From DAHUXD01 sp963736455 (lineage in GTDB: Bacteria; Acidobacteriota; Thermoanaerobaculia; UBA5066; Gp7-AA6): DNA of 64,000 nt. The position numbers were made by a program, and so were the translations under genes. The stretch covers positions 2,728,001-2,792,000 of the forward strand of contig CAVTON010000001.1 of NCBI GenBank assembly GCA_963736455.1. The letters run 5' to 3'. The stretch's first letter is position 1. The number at the start of each line of letters is the position of its first letter. Of this stretch, positions 41,760-51,262 are shown piece by piece. The notes beneath the pieces were generated by a model, which worked only from the letters and a program-made list of their open reading frames with translations, had not been told where the DNA came from and searched no databases.

Positions 41760-44216
41760 CTACTGCTCGTGGCGGAGAGCCACCATCGGGTCCACCTTCG
41801 AGGCGCGCCGGGCCGGGACGTAGCAGGCGAGCAGGGCGGCGGCCGAGAGAAGCAGCGTCACGCCGGCAAACGTCAGCGGGTCGGTCGGAGTCACGCCGAA
41901 GAGAAGCGAGGCGACCGTGCGGGTGAGCGCGAGAGACCCCGCGATCCCGATCGCCACCCCGACGAGGATGGTGCGCAGACCCTGGCCGAGGACGAGGCTC
42001 AGGATGTCTCGGGAAGCGGCGCCGAGGGCGACGCGCACGCCGATCTCGCGCGTCCGTCGGCTGACCGAGTACGCCATGACGCCGAAGACGCCCGCGGTCG
42101 CGAGCAGCAGCGCCGTGAGGCCGAAGACGCCGATGAGGAGGACGTTGAACCGCCGCGAGCCGAGCGAGGCGGCGTAGACCTCCGAGAGCGTCGAGAAGGT
42201 CGGCGGAATCTCGGGGTCGAGCTCGTGGAGGATTCCGCGTGCCATGGTCGTGACCGACCGCCGGTCGGCGTCGCTCCAGATCGTCAGGGTGACGGCGGGA
42301 CGCGGCCTCTGGAAGAGATTCACGTAGACGGTCGGGCGGGGCGGCACGTCCAGGCCGTACTCGTGCGTGTCTCCGACGATGCCGATGATCGTCAGCAGGT
42401 GCAGGTCCCCGTCCATGTTGCCGAACTGGATCGTGCGGCCGATCGGATCCTGGTTCGGCCACCGCTCGCGGGCCAGGGACTGGCTGATCACGGCGACGTG
42501 CGGAGCCTCCGCGCTGTCGCGCTCGTCGAACAGGCGGCCGCGGAGGATCGGAATTCCGAGGGCCTGGAAGTATCCGGCAGTCGAGACGCAGAAGTCGGCG
42601 TTGCCGATGCGCTCCTTCTGCCGGTAGAAGGCGGAGAGGCCTTCCGTCGTGGCGGGGACCTCTCCGGGCGCCATGAGGACGAACATCCCGTCGGGAAGGC
42701 CACCATCGGTCAGCGGCAATGCGCTGGCCGCGCCGACCTTGCGCACGCCCGGAATCCGCTCGAGGCGGGCGATCAGCCGCGCGTAGAAGCTCGCCTGGCC
42801 GGCCCGGGCCTTCGGATCGTCGAGCCAGGGGAGCGAGACGTCCATCGCGACGACGTGCTCGACCCGGAAGCCGGGGTTCACCTCGAGCACCTTCAGCAGG
42901 CTGCGCCCGAGCAACCCCGCGCCGACCACGAGGACCAGAGTGATCGCGATTTGTGCCGCCACCAGGATGCGGCCCATGCGCTGACCCGCCTGCGATCCGA
43001 CCTGCCCGCGCCCGCCGTCGCCGAGGCCCTGGCGCGGGTCGCCCGAAGTCGCCCGGACCGCCGTAAACGCGCCGAGCCCGGCGGCGACCGCGGTCGAAAG
43101 GAGAAGCGCGAACAGCAGCACCGGAACGCTGATCGAGACGGATTCCACGCGGGGCAGGCTCGCGGGCGCGAGCGCGACGAGGCCGGCGACGCCCCCGAGC
43201 GCGCCGAGAACTCCGAGGCCCCCGCCGACGAGCGAGAGCAGGAGCGCCTCCGTCAGGAACTGGCGCACGAGGCGCCCGCGCACCGCGCCGAGGGCGCTGC
43301 GGATGGCGAGCTCGCGCTGCTTGACCGACGCCTGGGCAAGCATCAGGTTGGCGACGTTCGCACACGCCACGAGCAGCAGGAATCCCACGGCGCCGAGCAG
43401 GATCAGCAGCGGCGTGCGCGCCGGGCCCGTGATCGAGCGCTGGAGCGGGAGCGCCCCCCCGTCGGCGAGGAGGTAGTCGCCTTTCTCGCTCGACTCGTCG
43501 TGGATGCGCCGCGCGATCGCGCTGATGTCGCGGTTGGCCTGAGCGGCCGTCACGCCGTCGCGCAGGCGTCCGACCGCGGAGTAGTTGTGGGACGTGCGGC
43601 TCGGGTTCTTGCCGTCGAGGTCCGCGGGCATCCACAGGTCCACGTCGGCCGGAAACTGAAAGCCCGCCGGGAGCACCCCGACGACGGAGTACACGGTGCC
43701 GTCGATCTTCAGGTGCGCCTGAGCGAGGTCCTGCGGGGCGCCGAGGTGCTGCTTCCAGAACCCCTCGCCGACGAGAACGGTGGGCTCGGCGCCGGAAGCC
43801 GCATCGCCGGGGCCGAGGTCTCTGCCGAGAATCGGAGCGACGCGAAAGACCTTCAGGAAGTCCGCGGAGACGTGGGCCACCGTCGATCGGGTCGGAGTCG
43901 ACGTTCCCGCGATCGACATGGGGTAGGCGTTGTACTTGGCCAGCGCCAGGAAGCTTCGGTTCTGGTCCCGGAAGTCGTCGAAGTTCGGGTCGGCGAGGCG
44001 CGACGGCCGGCCTTTGGAGGTGATCTCGAAGACGGCCATGATCCGCCCGGGGTCGGCATACGGCAGGGGCCGCAGCAGGATGCCGTAGACGACGCTGAAG
44101 ATCGCGGTGGTGGCGCCGATGCCGAGCGCGAGCGTGAAGATCATGACCGCGTGGATGCCCGGGCTCCTGCCGAGCCCCCGCGCGGCGTGCCGGAGATCCT
44201 GCCAGAATCCGCCCAT
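41760..44216 (-). CDS. ADOP-type MacB/FtsX permease
   Basis: An 818-aa membrane protein of the acidobacterial duplicated orphan permease kind. The N-terminal MGGFWQDLRHAARGLGRSPG leader is followed by two MacB periplasmic core + FtsX units (first unit 20-~420, second ~440-818). Each unit ends in an FtsX three-helix block; the second reads FGVMAYSVSRRTREIGVRVA, then LGAASRDI and VPARRASKVDPMVALRHE. No ATPase gene is adjacent, which is the norm for this class; a partner ATPase is presumably shared. GAGGTGAAA precedes the ATG at 44216. Efflux or lipoprotein handling is likely, but the substrate is unknown. Confidence 0.92.
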   Translation of the reverse strand: MGGFWQDLRHAARGLGRSPGIHAVMIFTLALGIGATTAIFSVVYGILLRPLPYADPGRIMAVFEITSKGRPSRLADPNFDDFRDQNRSFLALAKYNAYPMSIAGTSTPTRSTVAHVSADFLKVFRVAPILGRDLGPGDAASGAEPTVLVGEGFWKQHLGAPQDLAQAHLKIDGTVYSVVGVLPAGFQFPADVDLWMPADLDGKNPSRTSHNYSAVGRLRDGVTAAQANRDISAIARRIHDESSEKGDYLLADGGALPLQRSITGPARTPLLILLGAVGFLLLVACANVANLMLAQASVKQRELAIRSALGAVRGRLVRQFLTEALLLSLVGGGLGVLGALGGVAGLVALAPASLPRVESVSISVPVLLFALLLSTAVAAGLGAFTAVRATSGDPRQGLGDGGRGQVGSQAGQRMGRILVAAQIAITLVLVVGAGLLGRSLLKVLEVNPGFRVEHVVAMDVSLPWLDDPKARAGQASFYARLIARLERIPGVRKVGAASALPLTDGGLPDGMFVLMAPGEVPATTEGLSAFYRQKERIGNADFCVSTAGYFQALGIPILRGRLFDERDSAEAPHVAVISQSLARERWPNQDPIGRTIQFGNMDGDLHLLTIIGIVGDTHEYGLDVPPRPTVYVNLFQRPRPAVTLTIWSDADRRSVTTMARGILHELDPEIPPTFSTLSEVYAASLGSRRFNVLLIGVFGLTALLLATAGVFGVMAYSVSRRTREIGVRVALGAASRDILSLVLGQGLRTILVGVAIGIAGSLALTRTVASLLFGVTPTDPLTFAGVTLLLSAAALLACYVPARRASKVDPMVALRHEQ

Positions 44217-44292
44217 TTTCACCTCGGCGAAGGCGGCATGCCCTCTCGGAAGCCTACGGAAATTCGGGCTGCGGGTTTCCGGGGCGGTCGGA

Positions 44293-46692
44293 TCATTGGG
44301 CGGCCCGGGTCCACCGCCAGTCGCGAACCTCGGGCATGTCCTCGCCGTGCTCCCGGATGAACGCCCGGTGCTCGACGAGCTTGTCCTCCAGCTGCCGGAT
44401 GAGGGCATCGGCGCGCGAGCCGAGCTGCGGCAGGCGGCGGATCGTGTCCTGGGCGAGATGGAACCGATCGAGGTCGTTCAGGACGGCCATGTCGAAGGGC
44501 GTCGTGATCGTGCCCTCCTCTTTGTAGCCTCGGACGTGCAGATTGCGGTGGTTCGCTCGCCGGTACGTCAGCCGGTGGATCAGCCACGGGTAGCCGTGGT
44601 ACGCGAAGATGATCGGCTTGTCCCTCGTGAACAGGGCGTCGAAGTCGGCATCCGAAAGGCCGTGCGGATGCTCGCTGTGCGGCTGCAGCTTCATGAGGTC
44701 CACCACGTTGACGACGCGGATCTTCAATTCCGGGATGAGCCGGCGCAGGATGGTCACGGCCGCCAGGATCTCGAGCGTCGGCACGTCGCCCGCGGCCGCC
44801 ATGACGACGTCGGGTTCCCCGGCTCCGCCGTTGCTCGCCCAGTCCCAGGGTCCGATCCCCGCCGCGCAGTGCGCCACGGCGGCGTCCATCGAGAGCCACT
44901 GGGGAGCCGAGTGCTTCCCGGCGACGACGATGTTGACGTAATGCCGGCTCCGGAGGCAGTGGTCCATGACCGAGAGGAGGCAGTTCGCGTCCGGCGGCAG
45001 ATAGACGCGGACGATCTCGGCCTTCTTGTTGCACGCGACGTCGATGAAGCCGGGATCCTGGTGGGTGAAACCGTTGTGGTCCTGCCTCCAGACGTGGGAG
45101 GACAGCAGGTAATTGAGCGAGGCGATCTTCGCGCGCCAGGGCAGTCCGAGCGTCACCTTGAGCCACTTGGCGTGCTGGTTGAACATCGAGTCGACGATGT
45201 GGATGAACGCCTCGTAGCTGTTGAAGAGTCCGTGGCGGCCGGTCAGCAGGTAGCCTTCGAGCCAGCCTTCGCACTGGTGCTCGCTCAGGACTTCGATGAC
45301 GCGGCCGTCGCGCGCGAGGAACTCGTCGTCGTCCTGCATCTGCGCTTCCCACTGGCGGCTGGTCGCCTCGAAGACGGCGTTGAGCCGATTGGACAGCGTT
45401 TCGTCGGGACCGAAGATGCGGAAGTTGCGCTGGTCCGCGTTGCGGCGCTCGACGTCGCGCAGGAACGTGCCGAGCACCCGGGTGTCCTCCGCGTCCACGG
45501 ATCCGGGCTGCGGCACGTCGACGCGATACGAGCGATAGTCGGGCAGCCTCAGGTCGCGAAGAAGCCGGCCCCCGTTGGCATGGGGGTTGGCTCCCATGCG
45601 GCGCTCTCCGAAAGGGGCGAGCGCGCGAAGCTCCGCGTGGAGACGTCCGTTTCCGTCGAAGAGCTCCTGCGGGCGGTAGCTCGAGAGCCAGGCCTCGAGC
45701 TGGCGCAGGTGCTCGGGGTTCTTCCGGGGATCGGAGAGCGGAACCTGGTGAGCGCGGAATGTGCCTTCGACCTTTCGTCCGTCGACGACCCGGGGACCGG
45801 TCCAGCCCTTGGGAGTCTGGAGGACGATCATGGGCCAGATGGGACGCGCGGGGGTCGTCCGGCTCTCGCGCGCCGCGCGCTGGATCTCACGGATCCGCGC
45901 CACGACGCGATCGAGCGCCCCCGCCATCTGCCGGTGGACGTCGGGCGGGTCGTCGCCGACGACGAAGACGGGGTCCCATCCGCATCCCCGGAAAAACTGC
46001 TCGAGCTCCTCTCGCGGGATGCGCGCGAACAGGGTCGGGTTCGCGATCTTGTAGCCGTTCAGGTGGAGGATGGGGAGAACGGCGCCGTCGTGGACCGGGT
46101 TGATGAACTTGTTCGAGTGCCATGCGGTGGCGAGCGGTCCGGTCTCGGCCTCGCCGTCGCCGACGACGCAGGCCACAACCAGGTTCGGATTGTCGAGCAC
46201 CGCTCCCGTGGCGTGGCTGAGCGAGTAGCCGAGCTCGCCGCCCTCGTGAATCGAGCCCGGCGTCTCCGGCGCGACGTGGCTCGGAATCCCGCCCGGAAAG
46301 GAGAACTGCCGGAAGAGCTTCTGGAGCCCCTCCGTGTCCTGGGTGATGTCGGGATAGATCTCGGTGTACGTGCCCTCGAGATACACGTTGGCGACGAGCG
46401 CGGGACCTCCGTGTCCGGGCCCCGCGATGTAGATCATGTCGAGGTCGTGCTCCTGGATGATGCGGTTCAGGTGCACGTAGAGAAGGTTCTGGCCCGGGGT
46501 CGTCCCCCAGTGGCCGAGCAGGCGGGGCTTGATGTGCTCGGGTCTCAAGGGTTCCTGCAGCAGCGGGTTGCCGAGCAGATAGATCTGGCCGACCGAGAGG
46601 TAGTTGGCGGCCCTCCAGTACGCGTCCATCCTTGTGAGGAGGTCCGGAGTCGCCGTCGTCGCGAGCGGTGCCGCCGAGTTCGTGGCCGTCAT
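44293..46692 (-). CDS. xfp: Xylulose-5-phosphate/fructose-6-phosphate phosphoketolase
   Basis: A 799-aa TPP enzyme that splits xylulose-5-P (and fructose-6-P) with phosphate to acetyl-phosphate plus glyceraldehyde-3-P or erythrose-4-P. Seen: LLGHWGTTPGQNLLYVHLNR, AGPGHGGPALVAN, the TPP/Mg motif GDGEAETGPLATAWHSNKFI, and the C-terminal FAYHGYPWLIHRLTYRRANH. Length matches the family (~790-825). The ATG overlaps the ackA stop by 4 bp (ATGA), so the product acetyl-P is made and used by one operon. This gives ATP and acetate without the lower glycolytic steps. Confidence 0.96.
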   Translation of the reverse strand: MTATNSAAPLATTATPDLLTRMDAYWRAANYLSVGQIYLLGNPLLQEPLRPEHIKPRLLGHWGTTPGQNLLYVHLNRIIQEHDLDMIYIAGPGHGGPALVANVYLEGTYTEIYPDITQDTEGLQKLFRQFSFPGGIPSHVAPETPGSIHEGGELGYSLSHATGAVLDNPNLVVACVVGDGEAETGPLATAWHSNKFINPVHDGAVLPILHLNGYKIANPTLFARIPREELEQFFRGCGWDPVFVVGDDPPDVHRQMAGALDRVVARIREIQRAARESRTTPARPIWPMIVLQTPKGWTGPRVVDGRKVEGTFRAHQVPLSDPRKNPEHLRQLEAWLSSYRPQELFDGNGRLHAELRALAPFGERRMGANPHANGGRLLRDLRLPDYRSYRVDVPQPGSVDAEDTRVLGTFLRDVERRNADQRNFRIFGPDETLSNRLNAVFEATSRQWEAQMQDDDEFLARDGRVIEVLSEHQCEGWLEGYLLTGRHGLFNSYEAFIHIVDSMFNQHAKWLKVTLGLPWRAKIASLNYLLSSHVWRQDHNGFTHQDPGFIDVACNKKAEIVRVYLPPDANCLLSVMDHCLRSRHYVNIVVAGKHSAPQWLSMDAAVAHCAAGIGPWDWASNGGAGEPDVVMAAAGDVPTLEILAAVTILRRLIPELKIRVVNVVDLMKLQPHSEHPHGLSDADFDALFTRDKPIIFAYHGYPWLIHRLTYRRANHRNLHVRGYKEEGTITTPFDMAVLNDLDRFHLAQDTIRRLPQLGSRADALIRQLEDKLVEHRAFIREHGEDMPEVRDWRWTRAAQ

Positions 46693-47882
46693 TGTTCCTC
46701 CTGGATTTTCCGGACGATGCGGGCGATGACGAGCTCCTCGTCGGTCGCGATGACGCGGACGGTCACGGCGCTCCCCGGGGACGACACGATCGATGCGCCG
46801 GCGGCGTTGAGCTTCTCATCGAGACGAAGTCCGAGGTATTCGAGGCCGGATCCGATCCCGCGCCGGATCTCGGCCGATCGCTCGCCGATTCCTCCGCTGA
46901 AGACGAGCGTCTCGAGTCCGCCGAGGGCCGCCGCGAAGGCCCCGATCCATTTTCGAGCCTGGTAGACGTAGAGGTCGACGGCCTCGGCGGCGCGCGGATC
47001 CCGGGTCCGCCGTTCGAGCAGAGAGCGCATGTCGGCCGTCCCGTCGGAGACGCCGGCGAGTCCGCAGCGCCAGTTGACGAGCTCGTCCATCTGGTCCACG
47101 GAGCTTCTCTCGAGCCGCATTAAGTGGAGGAGAAGTCCGGGGTCCAGATCGCCGGGGCGCGTTCCCATGACGAGCCCGCCGGCAGGGGTCAGGCCCATCG
47201 TCGTGTCGATCGGCTTGCCGCCATGGACCGCGGCCAGACTCGATCCCGAACCGAGATGCGCGAGCACGACGCGCCCTTGGGCGGCGGAGTCCCCGGCGTC
47301 CCGGCGCAGGGTCTCCAGCAGGGAGGCATAGGAGAGACCGTGAAAGCCGAGCCGCCGGAGACCCGCATCCAGGTACTTCCTCGGGATCGGCAGCAGCTGC
47401 GCGACCCGCGGCATGTCCCGGTGAAACGCCGTGTCGAGGCACGCGACCTGGAGAACGTCCGGCAACGTTCGCCCCACGGCCTCGATCAGAGCGATCTCGT
47501 GCGGGAGGTGCGCCAGATCGAGCTCGCGGGCGCTTCGAAGCTCCTCGAGAACCAGCTCCGTGATGCGCTGATGGGCGAGCAGACGAGTTCCGCCCTGGAC
47601 GATGCGGTGGCCGACCGCCGACACGTCCTCGATGAGCGATCGCTCGCGCAGGATCTCGAGGACGCGCTCGGCGGCTCCTCGGAGATCGGCGGATTCGATT
47701 TCACTCTTCTCGGCGGCTCCGTCCGGGGTCCGGATCGTGAGGACGGCGTCGCGCTGACCGATCCGTTCGGCCTCGCCCGAGAACCGGCGCTCGAGCGACG
47801 GTGAAGCGAAGAGGGCGAACTTGAGGCTGGACGAGCCGCCGTTGATCGTCAGGATTGCCGAGGGTCTCGCTTTCGAGCTCAT
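46689..47882 (-). CDS. ackA: Acetate kinase
   Basis: A 397-aa ASKHA-fold kinase converting acetyl-phosphate and ADP to acetate and ATP. Signatures are ILTINGGSSSLKFALF at the N terminus, GHRIVQGG, the catalytic CLDTAFHRDMP, RRLGFHGLSYA, VLAHLGSGSSLAAVHGGKPI followed by DTTMG, and LVFSGGIGERSAEIR. It is the first gene of a two-gene operon with phosphoketolase, the usual pairing for the phosphoketolase route. Confidence 0.96.
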   Translation of the reverse strand: MSSKARPSAILTINGGSSSLKFALFASPSLERRFSGEAERIGQRDAVLTIRTPDGAAEKSEIESADLRGAAERVLEILRERSLIEDVSAVGHRIVQGGTRLLAHQRITELVLEELRSARELDLAHLPHEIALIEAVGRTLPDVLQVACLDTAFHRDMPRVAQLLPIPRKYLDAGLRRLGFHGLSYASLLETLRRDAGDSAAQGRVVLAHLGSGSSLAAVHGGKPIDTTMGLTPAGGLVMGTRPGDLDPGLLLHLMRLERSSVDQMDELVNWRCGLAGVSDGTADMRSLLERRTRDPRAAEAVDLYVYQARKWIGAFAAALGGLETLVFSGGIGERSAEIRRGIGSGLEYLGLRLDEKLNAAGASIVSSPGSAVTVRVIATDEELVIARIVRKIQEEQ

Positions 47883-47946
47883 CGAACCGCCGGGTCGAAT
47901 CTGATCACGGTTCGAGCGGCGGCCGCGCGCCGGGTTCGGCGAGGAC

Positions 47947-48792
47947 CTACAGCACGCGCTCCAGCGAGGCTCCCTGCGGAACGCCCGTGAGCCATTCCGG
48001 ATACGCCCATTCCCTGGGCTGGAGCAGCAGGTGGCAGCGGCCGCGGTCCGCGATCGGCGCGGGCGTCTCCAGCCGCGCCCCTTCGGCGAGGTACCACGCG
48101 ACGTGGCCCGTCTCCTCGCACCACCGGAGCACGGCGTCGGCGTTGGCCGTCATGGACAATTCGGGATTGGAGTGCATTTCCACGAGCCACTTCGTCTTCC
48201 GGCGGGAGGCGAGAAACTTCGCGCCGTCCAGGACCAGGCGTTCGGCGCCTTCGACGTCGATCTTGACGAGATCCGGAACGTCGGTGTTCGCGGCGACGAG
48301 ATCGTCGAGACAGAGGGTCGGTACCTCGTAGGACTTCTGCAGGCGCGCCGCGGTCACGGCATGGCCGGCGTACATGCTCCCGGCGGCGCCGGCTCCCACC
48401 GTCCAGAATCGAACGGACTCGCCGCTGGCGCTCGAGACGAAGGCGCAGATGAATCGGGCCTTGTGAGACAAGCCGTTCCGGATGAGCGCCTCCGAGGCGA
48501 GGGTGAGGGCCTGCGGATTCGGATCGAGCAGGACGACCTCGTCGACGTTCGGGCAGAGCAGCGCGAGCAGCGCGGCCTGACCCTGATTCGCGCCGACGTC
48601 GAAGACTCGCCGGGCGCGTGCGGCGCAGGCGAGAAACCAGGCGTCGTCGTAGTCCGGAGGGTTCCGAACGACGCCCCGGCGCAGGTAGATCTCCCGGCCG
48701 AGCAGCCGGGTCGGCACGAGGGGCGCCCGGATTCCCACGCGTTCCCGGAACGCCGCCAGGGCTCGAGCAGGCAGATTGCGAAAAGCCTGCAT
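47947..48792 (-). CDS. FkbM-family SAM-dependent methyltransferase
   Basis: A 281-aa class I methyltransferase: motif I VFDVGANQGQAALLALL (about residues 64-80), motif II VVLLDPNPQALTLASEAL, and the FkbM signature VPDLVKIDVEGAERLVLDGA. FkbM enzymes methylate hydroxyl groups on sugars or secondary metabolites; the substrate is not evident. It is divergent from the next methyltransferase with 82 bp between. The ATG at 48792 lacks a Shine-Dalgarno sequence and has TATCCT 7 nt upstream. Confidence 0.85.
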   Translation of the reverse strand: MQAFRNLPARALAAFRERVGIRAPLVPTRLLGREIYLRRGVVRNPPDYDDAWFLACAARARRVFDVGANQGQAALLALLCPNVDEVVLLDPNPQALTLASEALIRNGLSHKARFICAFVSSASGESVRFWTVGAGAAGSMYAGHAVTAARLQKSYEVPTLCLDDLVAANTDVPDLVKIDVEGAERLVLDGAKFLASRRKTKWLVEMHSNPELSMTANADAVLRWCEETGHVAWYLAEGARLETPAPIADRGRCHLLLQPREWAYPEWLTGVPQGASLERVL

Positions 48793-48874
48793 GTCGAGAA
48801 GGATACGCTTTCACGCGCCCGACGCATACCTGACCTCGAGGACAGAGCGTGAGATTCCGGGAGAACGCCGACCG

Positions 48875-50251
48875 ATGAGAACTTCGACCGTTGCGCTGCT
48901 CGAATGTCCGTTCTGCGGCGGGTCCCTGTCGGTCGTGGGCCGCGAGCCCACGACCGGCGAAGACGTCGAGTCGGGGATCCTGCGCTGCGCGTGCGGCGAG
49001 ATCCCGATCGTCGGCGGCATCCCCATCTTTCGCCGCGAGGGGCGCGTGGACGTCATGCTGCAGACGAGGGATGCTCCTTCGAGCGTCGGTCCCGCGGTTC
49101 GCGCCATCCTCGAGCTCGTGCGCTCGGGGCGCGGCGAGGAAGCCCTGCTTCTCCTGCTCGCGCCTCCCGACCGCTGGATCCGCAAGGCCCTGCTCGCCGT
49201 CGAGCTGCTGCCGGAGCGGCGACAGGGAAGGATCCGCGGCGCTCTGCAGTCGGCGTGGGCGCGGCGCGCGCGGAAGCGATCCGGGGCGCTCCTGGGGCAT
49301 CCGCCGAAGGCGACGGCCCGGGAGGTCCTGTCGGATCACTATCGCCGCCTCGGCCGCCCCGAGCACTTTCACCACTTCTTTCATCGGTTCTCGCAGCCTC
49401 GCCACCTGACGAGCCTCGCGCTCGCCGAGCTTCTCGCGGAGGGTCGGGGGGCCGGCCTCGACCTCGCCTGCGGACCCGGGCACACGCTGCACGCCCTCAC
49501 GACGAGGGCGCCCGGCCGCACGTGGATCGGCCTCGATCGAAACTTCTTCGAGCTCTACTTCGCGCGGCGGTGGACCGCTCCCGGCGCCGACTACGTCTGT
49601 ACGGACGCCGATGGCCCGCTGCCGTTTGCGCGCGGGGCCTTCGGAGGCGCGCTCTGTTCGGACGCGTTCCACTACTTCCTGCGCAAGCGGCTCTGCGCGG
49701 CCGAGCTCCTTCGGATCGTGGATCCGGAAGGCGTGATCCTGCTCTCGCGAATCGGCAATCGGCTGGTCGAGCCTCGGGAGGGCTACGAGCTCGACCCCCC
49801 CGGATACCGAGCGCTCTTTCCGGCGACGGCATCGCGCCTGGTGAGCGATCGCGAGCTTCTCGATCGCTACGTGGCCGGACAGGCGCCCGACCTCTCCGCC
49901 GAGCGCCCGCCCGACGAAATCGCGAGGGAAAAGTGGCTGTCTCTCGTCGTGGACCGCGGAGGAAAGGCGCTCCGCGATCACGGCGCCTTCCCCGCGTGGC
50001 CGCACGGGTTCGGGCGGATGCGCGTGAACCCGCTCTATGCCGAAGACGCCGCGAATCGCCGGCGGCGGTCGCTGCGCATGCCGTCACCGTGGTTCGATTT
50101 CGAGAACGGAGCCTGCCGCGCCTACATGCCGGAATCCATCGAACTTTCCGACGGGGTCGTCGCGGCGCTCGAGGCCGGCCGCCGGACGCCGGAGACCGAG
50201 GAGCTCGTCCGGCGCTGCGTCGTGCTGGGATTTCCGGAGCGGTATTTCTAG
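48875..50251 (+). CDS. Methyltransferase with N-terminal Trm112-like zinc ribbon
   Basis: A 458-aa protein. Residues 8-48 form a zinc ribbon (LECPFCGGSLSVVG, RCACGEIPIVGGIPIFRREG) like the Trm112-type activator that often precedes methyltransferases. The middle (residues ~190-300) is a class I SAM fold (GAGLDLACGPGHTLHALTTR, WIGLDRNFFELYF, the acidic VCTDADGPLPFARGAFGGAL and CSDAFHYF). The C-terminal ~130 residues are a separate domain not recognised. GGGAGAA precedes the ATG at 48875. A fused activator suggests a self-contained enzyme. The neighbouring FkbM gene hints at a glycan or natural-product setting. Confidence 0.78.
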   Translation: MRTSTVALLECPFCGGSLSVVGREPTTGEDVESGILRCACGEIPIVGGIPIFRREGRVDVMLQTRDAPSSVGPAVRAILELVRSGRGEEALLLLLAPPDRWIRKALLAVELLPERRQGRIRGALQSAWARRARKRSGALLGHPPKATAREVLSDHYRRLGRPEHFHHFFHRFSQPRHLTSLALAELLAEGRGAGLDLACGPGHTLHALTTRAPGRTWIGLDRNFFELYFARRWTAPGADYVCTDADGPLPFARGAFGGALCSDAFHYFLRKRLCAAELLRIVDPEGVILLSRIGNRLVEPREGYELDPPGYRALFPATASRLVSDRELLDRYVAGQAPDLSAERPPDEIAREKWLSLVVDRGGKALRDHGAFPAWPHGFGRMRVNPLYAEDAANRRRRSLRMPSPWFDFENGACRAYMPESIELSDGVVAALEAGRRTPETEELVRRCVVLGFPERYF

Positions 50252-50278
50252 GGGGCTTCGATCCCCTGCCGGCTCTCG

Positions 50279-51157
50279 TTACGCGAGGTGGCCCATCTTT
50301 CCCGAGCGGTAGTCCGCGATCGCGCGGTGGATTTCGTCCTCGGTGTTCATCACGAACGGTCCGTAACCGACGACGGGCTCGGCGATCGGCGCTCCCGAGA
50401 GCAGCAGAATCGTCGAGTCGGCGCCGGGCTCGATCGAGAGCGTCTCGCCCTCCCGGTCGAGGACGGCGAACCCGCCTTCGTCGACCGACTGCTCTCCGTT
50501 GAGACGAGCTCCGCCGCGCAGGAAGAGGAGCCCGGTGGACTGCCCCTCGGGCACGCGGAGCGTCGCCGTCTTTCCCTCGCGGAGTCTCAGGTCCCACAGC
50601 TCGATCGGGGTGTGGGTGCGCGCGGGTCCGCGCGTTCCGTCGAATCCGCCCGCGATGACGCGCACGGTGCCGGCTTCGCCCGGAAGCGGGACGACGGGGG
50701 TCTCCTTCTCGACGATGTCCTGATATGTCGCGGGCGACATCTTGGACCTCGCCGGGAGATTGACCCAGAGCTGGACCATCTCGAGCGTGCCGCCGGTCCG
50801 CGTGAACTCCCGGCCGTGCATTTCCTCGTGGACGATGCCGGAGGCGGCGGTCATCCACTGGACGTCGCCGGGGCCGATGTGTCCGCTGTGGCCGGCCGAA
50901 TCGCGGTGGTCGATCTCGCCCTGGTAAGCGATGGTGACGGTCTCGAAGCCGCGATGCGGGTGCTCGGCGACGCCCCGCGGCGTCGGCGACGGGCGGAAGT
51001 CCGCGGGCGCGGCATAGTCGAGCAGGAGAAACGGGCTCATTTGCGGAGCCGAGTCGTACGAGAACATCGAGCTGACCGGAAAGCCGTCTCCGACCCAGTG
51101 CCGGGGAGGAGCCTGCTCGATGCGGAGAACGCCTTTTCTGCGATTCGGGGTCGCCAT
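50279..51157 (-). CDS. Pirin family protein
   Basis: A 292-aa bicupin. The N-terminal cupin has the metal motif EHPHRGFETVTIAYQGEIDH and WMTAASGIVHEEM; a second cupin (Pirin_C, ~170-290) follows. Pirins have quercetinase activity or act as redox-sensitive regulators. The closing segment IAEPVVGYGPFVMNTEDEIH is typical of the YhhW/YhaK group. It is convergent with the preceding methyltransferase (27 bp) and lies 105 bp downstream of the efflux operon's last gene on the same strand. Confidence 0.92.
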   Translation of the reverse strand: MATPNRRKGVLRIEQAPPRHWVGDGFPVSSMFSYDSAPQMSPFLLLDYAAPADFRPSPTPRGVAEHPHRGFETVTIAYQGEIDHRDSAGHSGHIGPGDVQWMTAASGIVHEEMHGREFTRTGGTLEMVQLWVNLPARSKMSPATYQDIVEKETPVVPLPGEAGTVRVIAGGFDGTRGPARTHTPIELWDLRLREGKTATLRVPEGQSTGLLFLRGGARLNGEQSVDEGGFAVLDREGETLSIEPGADSTILLLSGAPIAEPVVGYGPFVMNTEDEIHRAIADYRSGKMGHLA

Positions 51158-51262
51158 GCGGTGGTCCTTTCCTGGCCGAAGCGTCCCGGCGATGAATCCT
51201 CGCCGGACGGCGTAAATACGCTTCGACCGGCCGATCGGGTGCAGGCGCCGGGCGCCGAGCGG

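Noticed and set aside
39696..44360. Plus-strand open frame of 1554 codons
   Set aside because: It covers the DUF748 and ADOP genes in antisense; composition is biased to R, D, E and G with no conserved motif.
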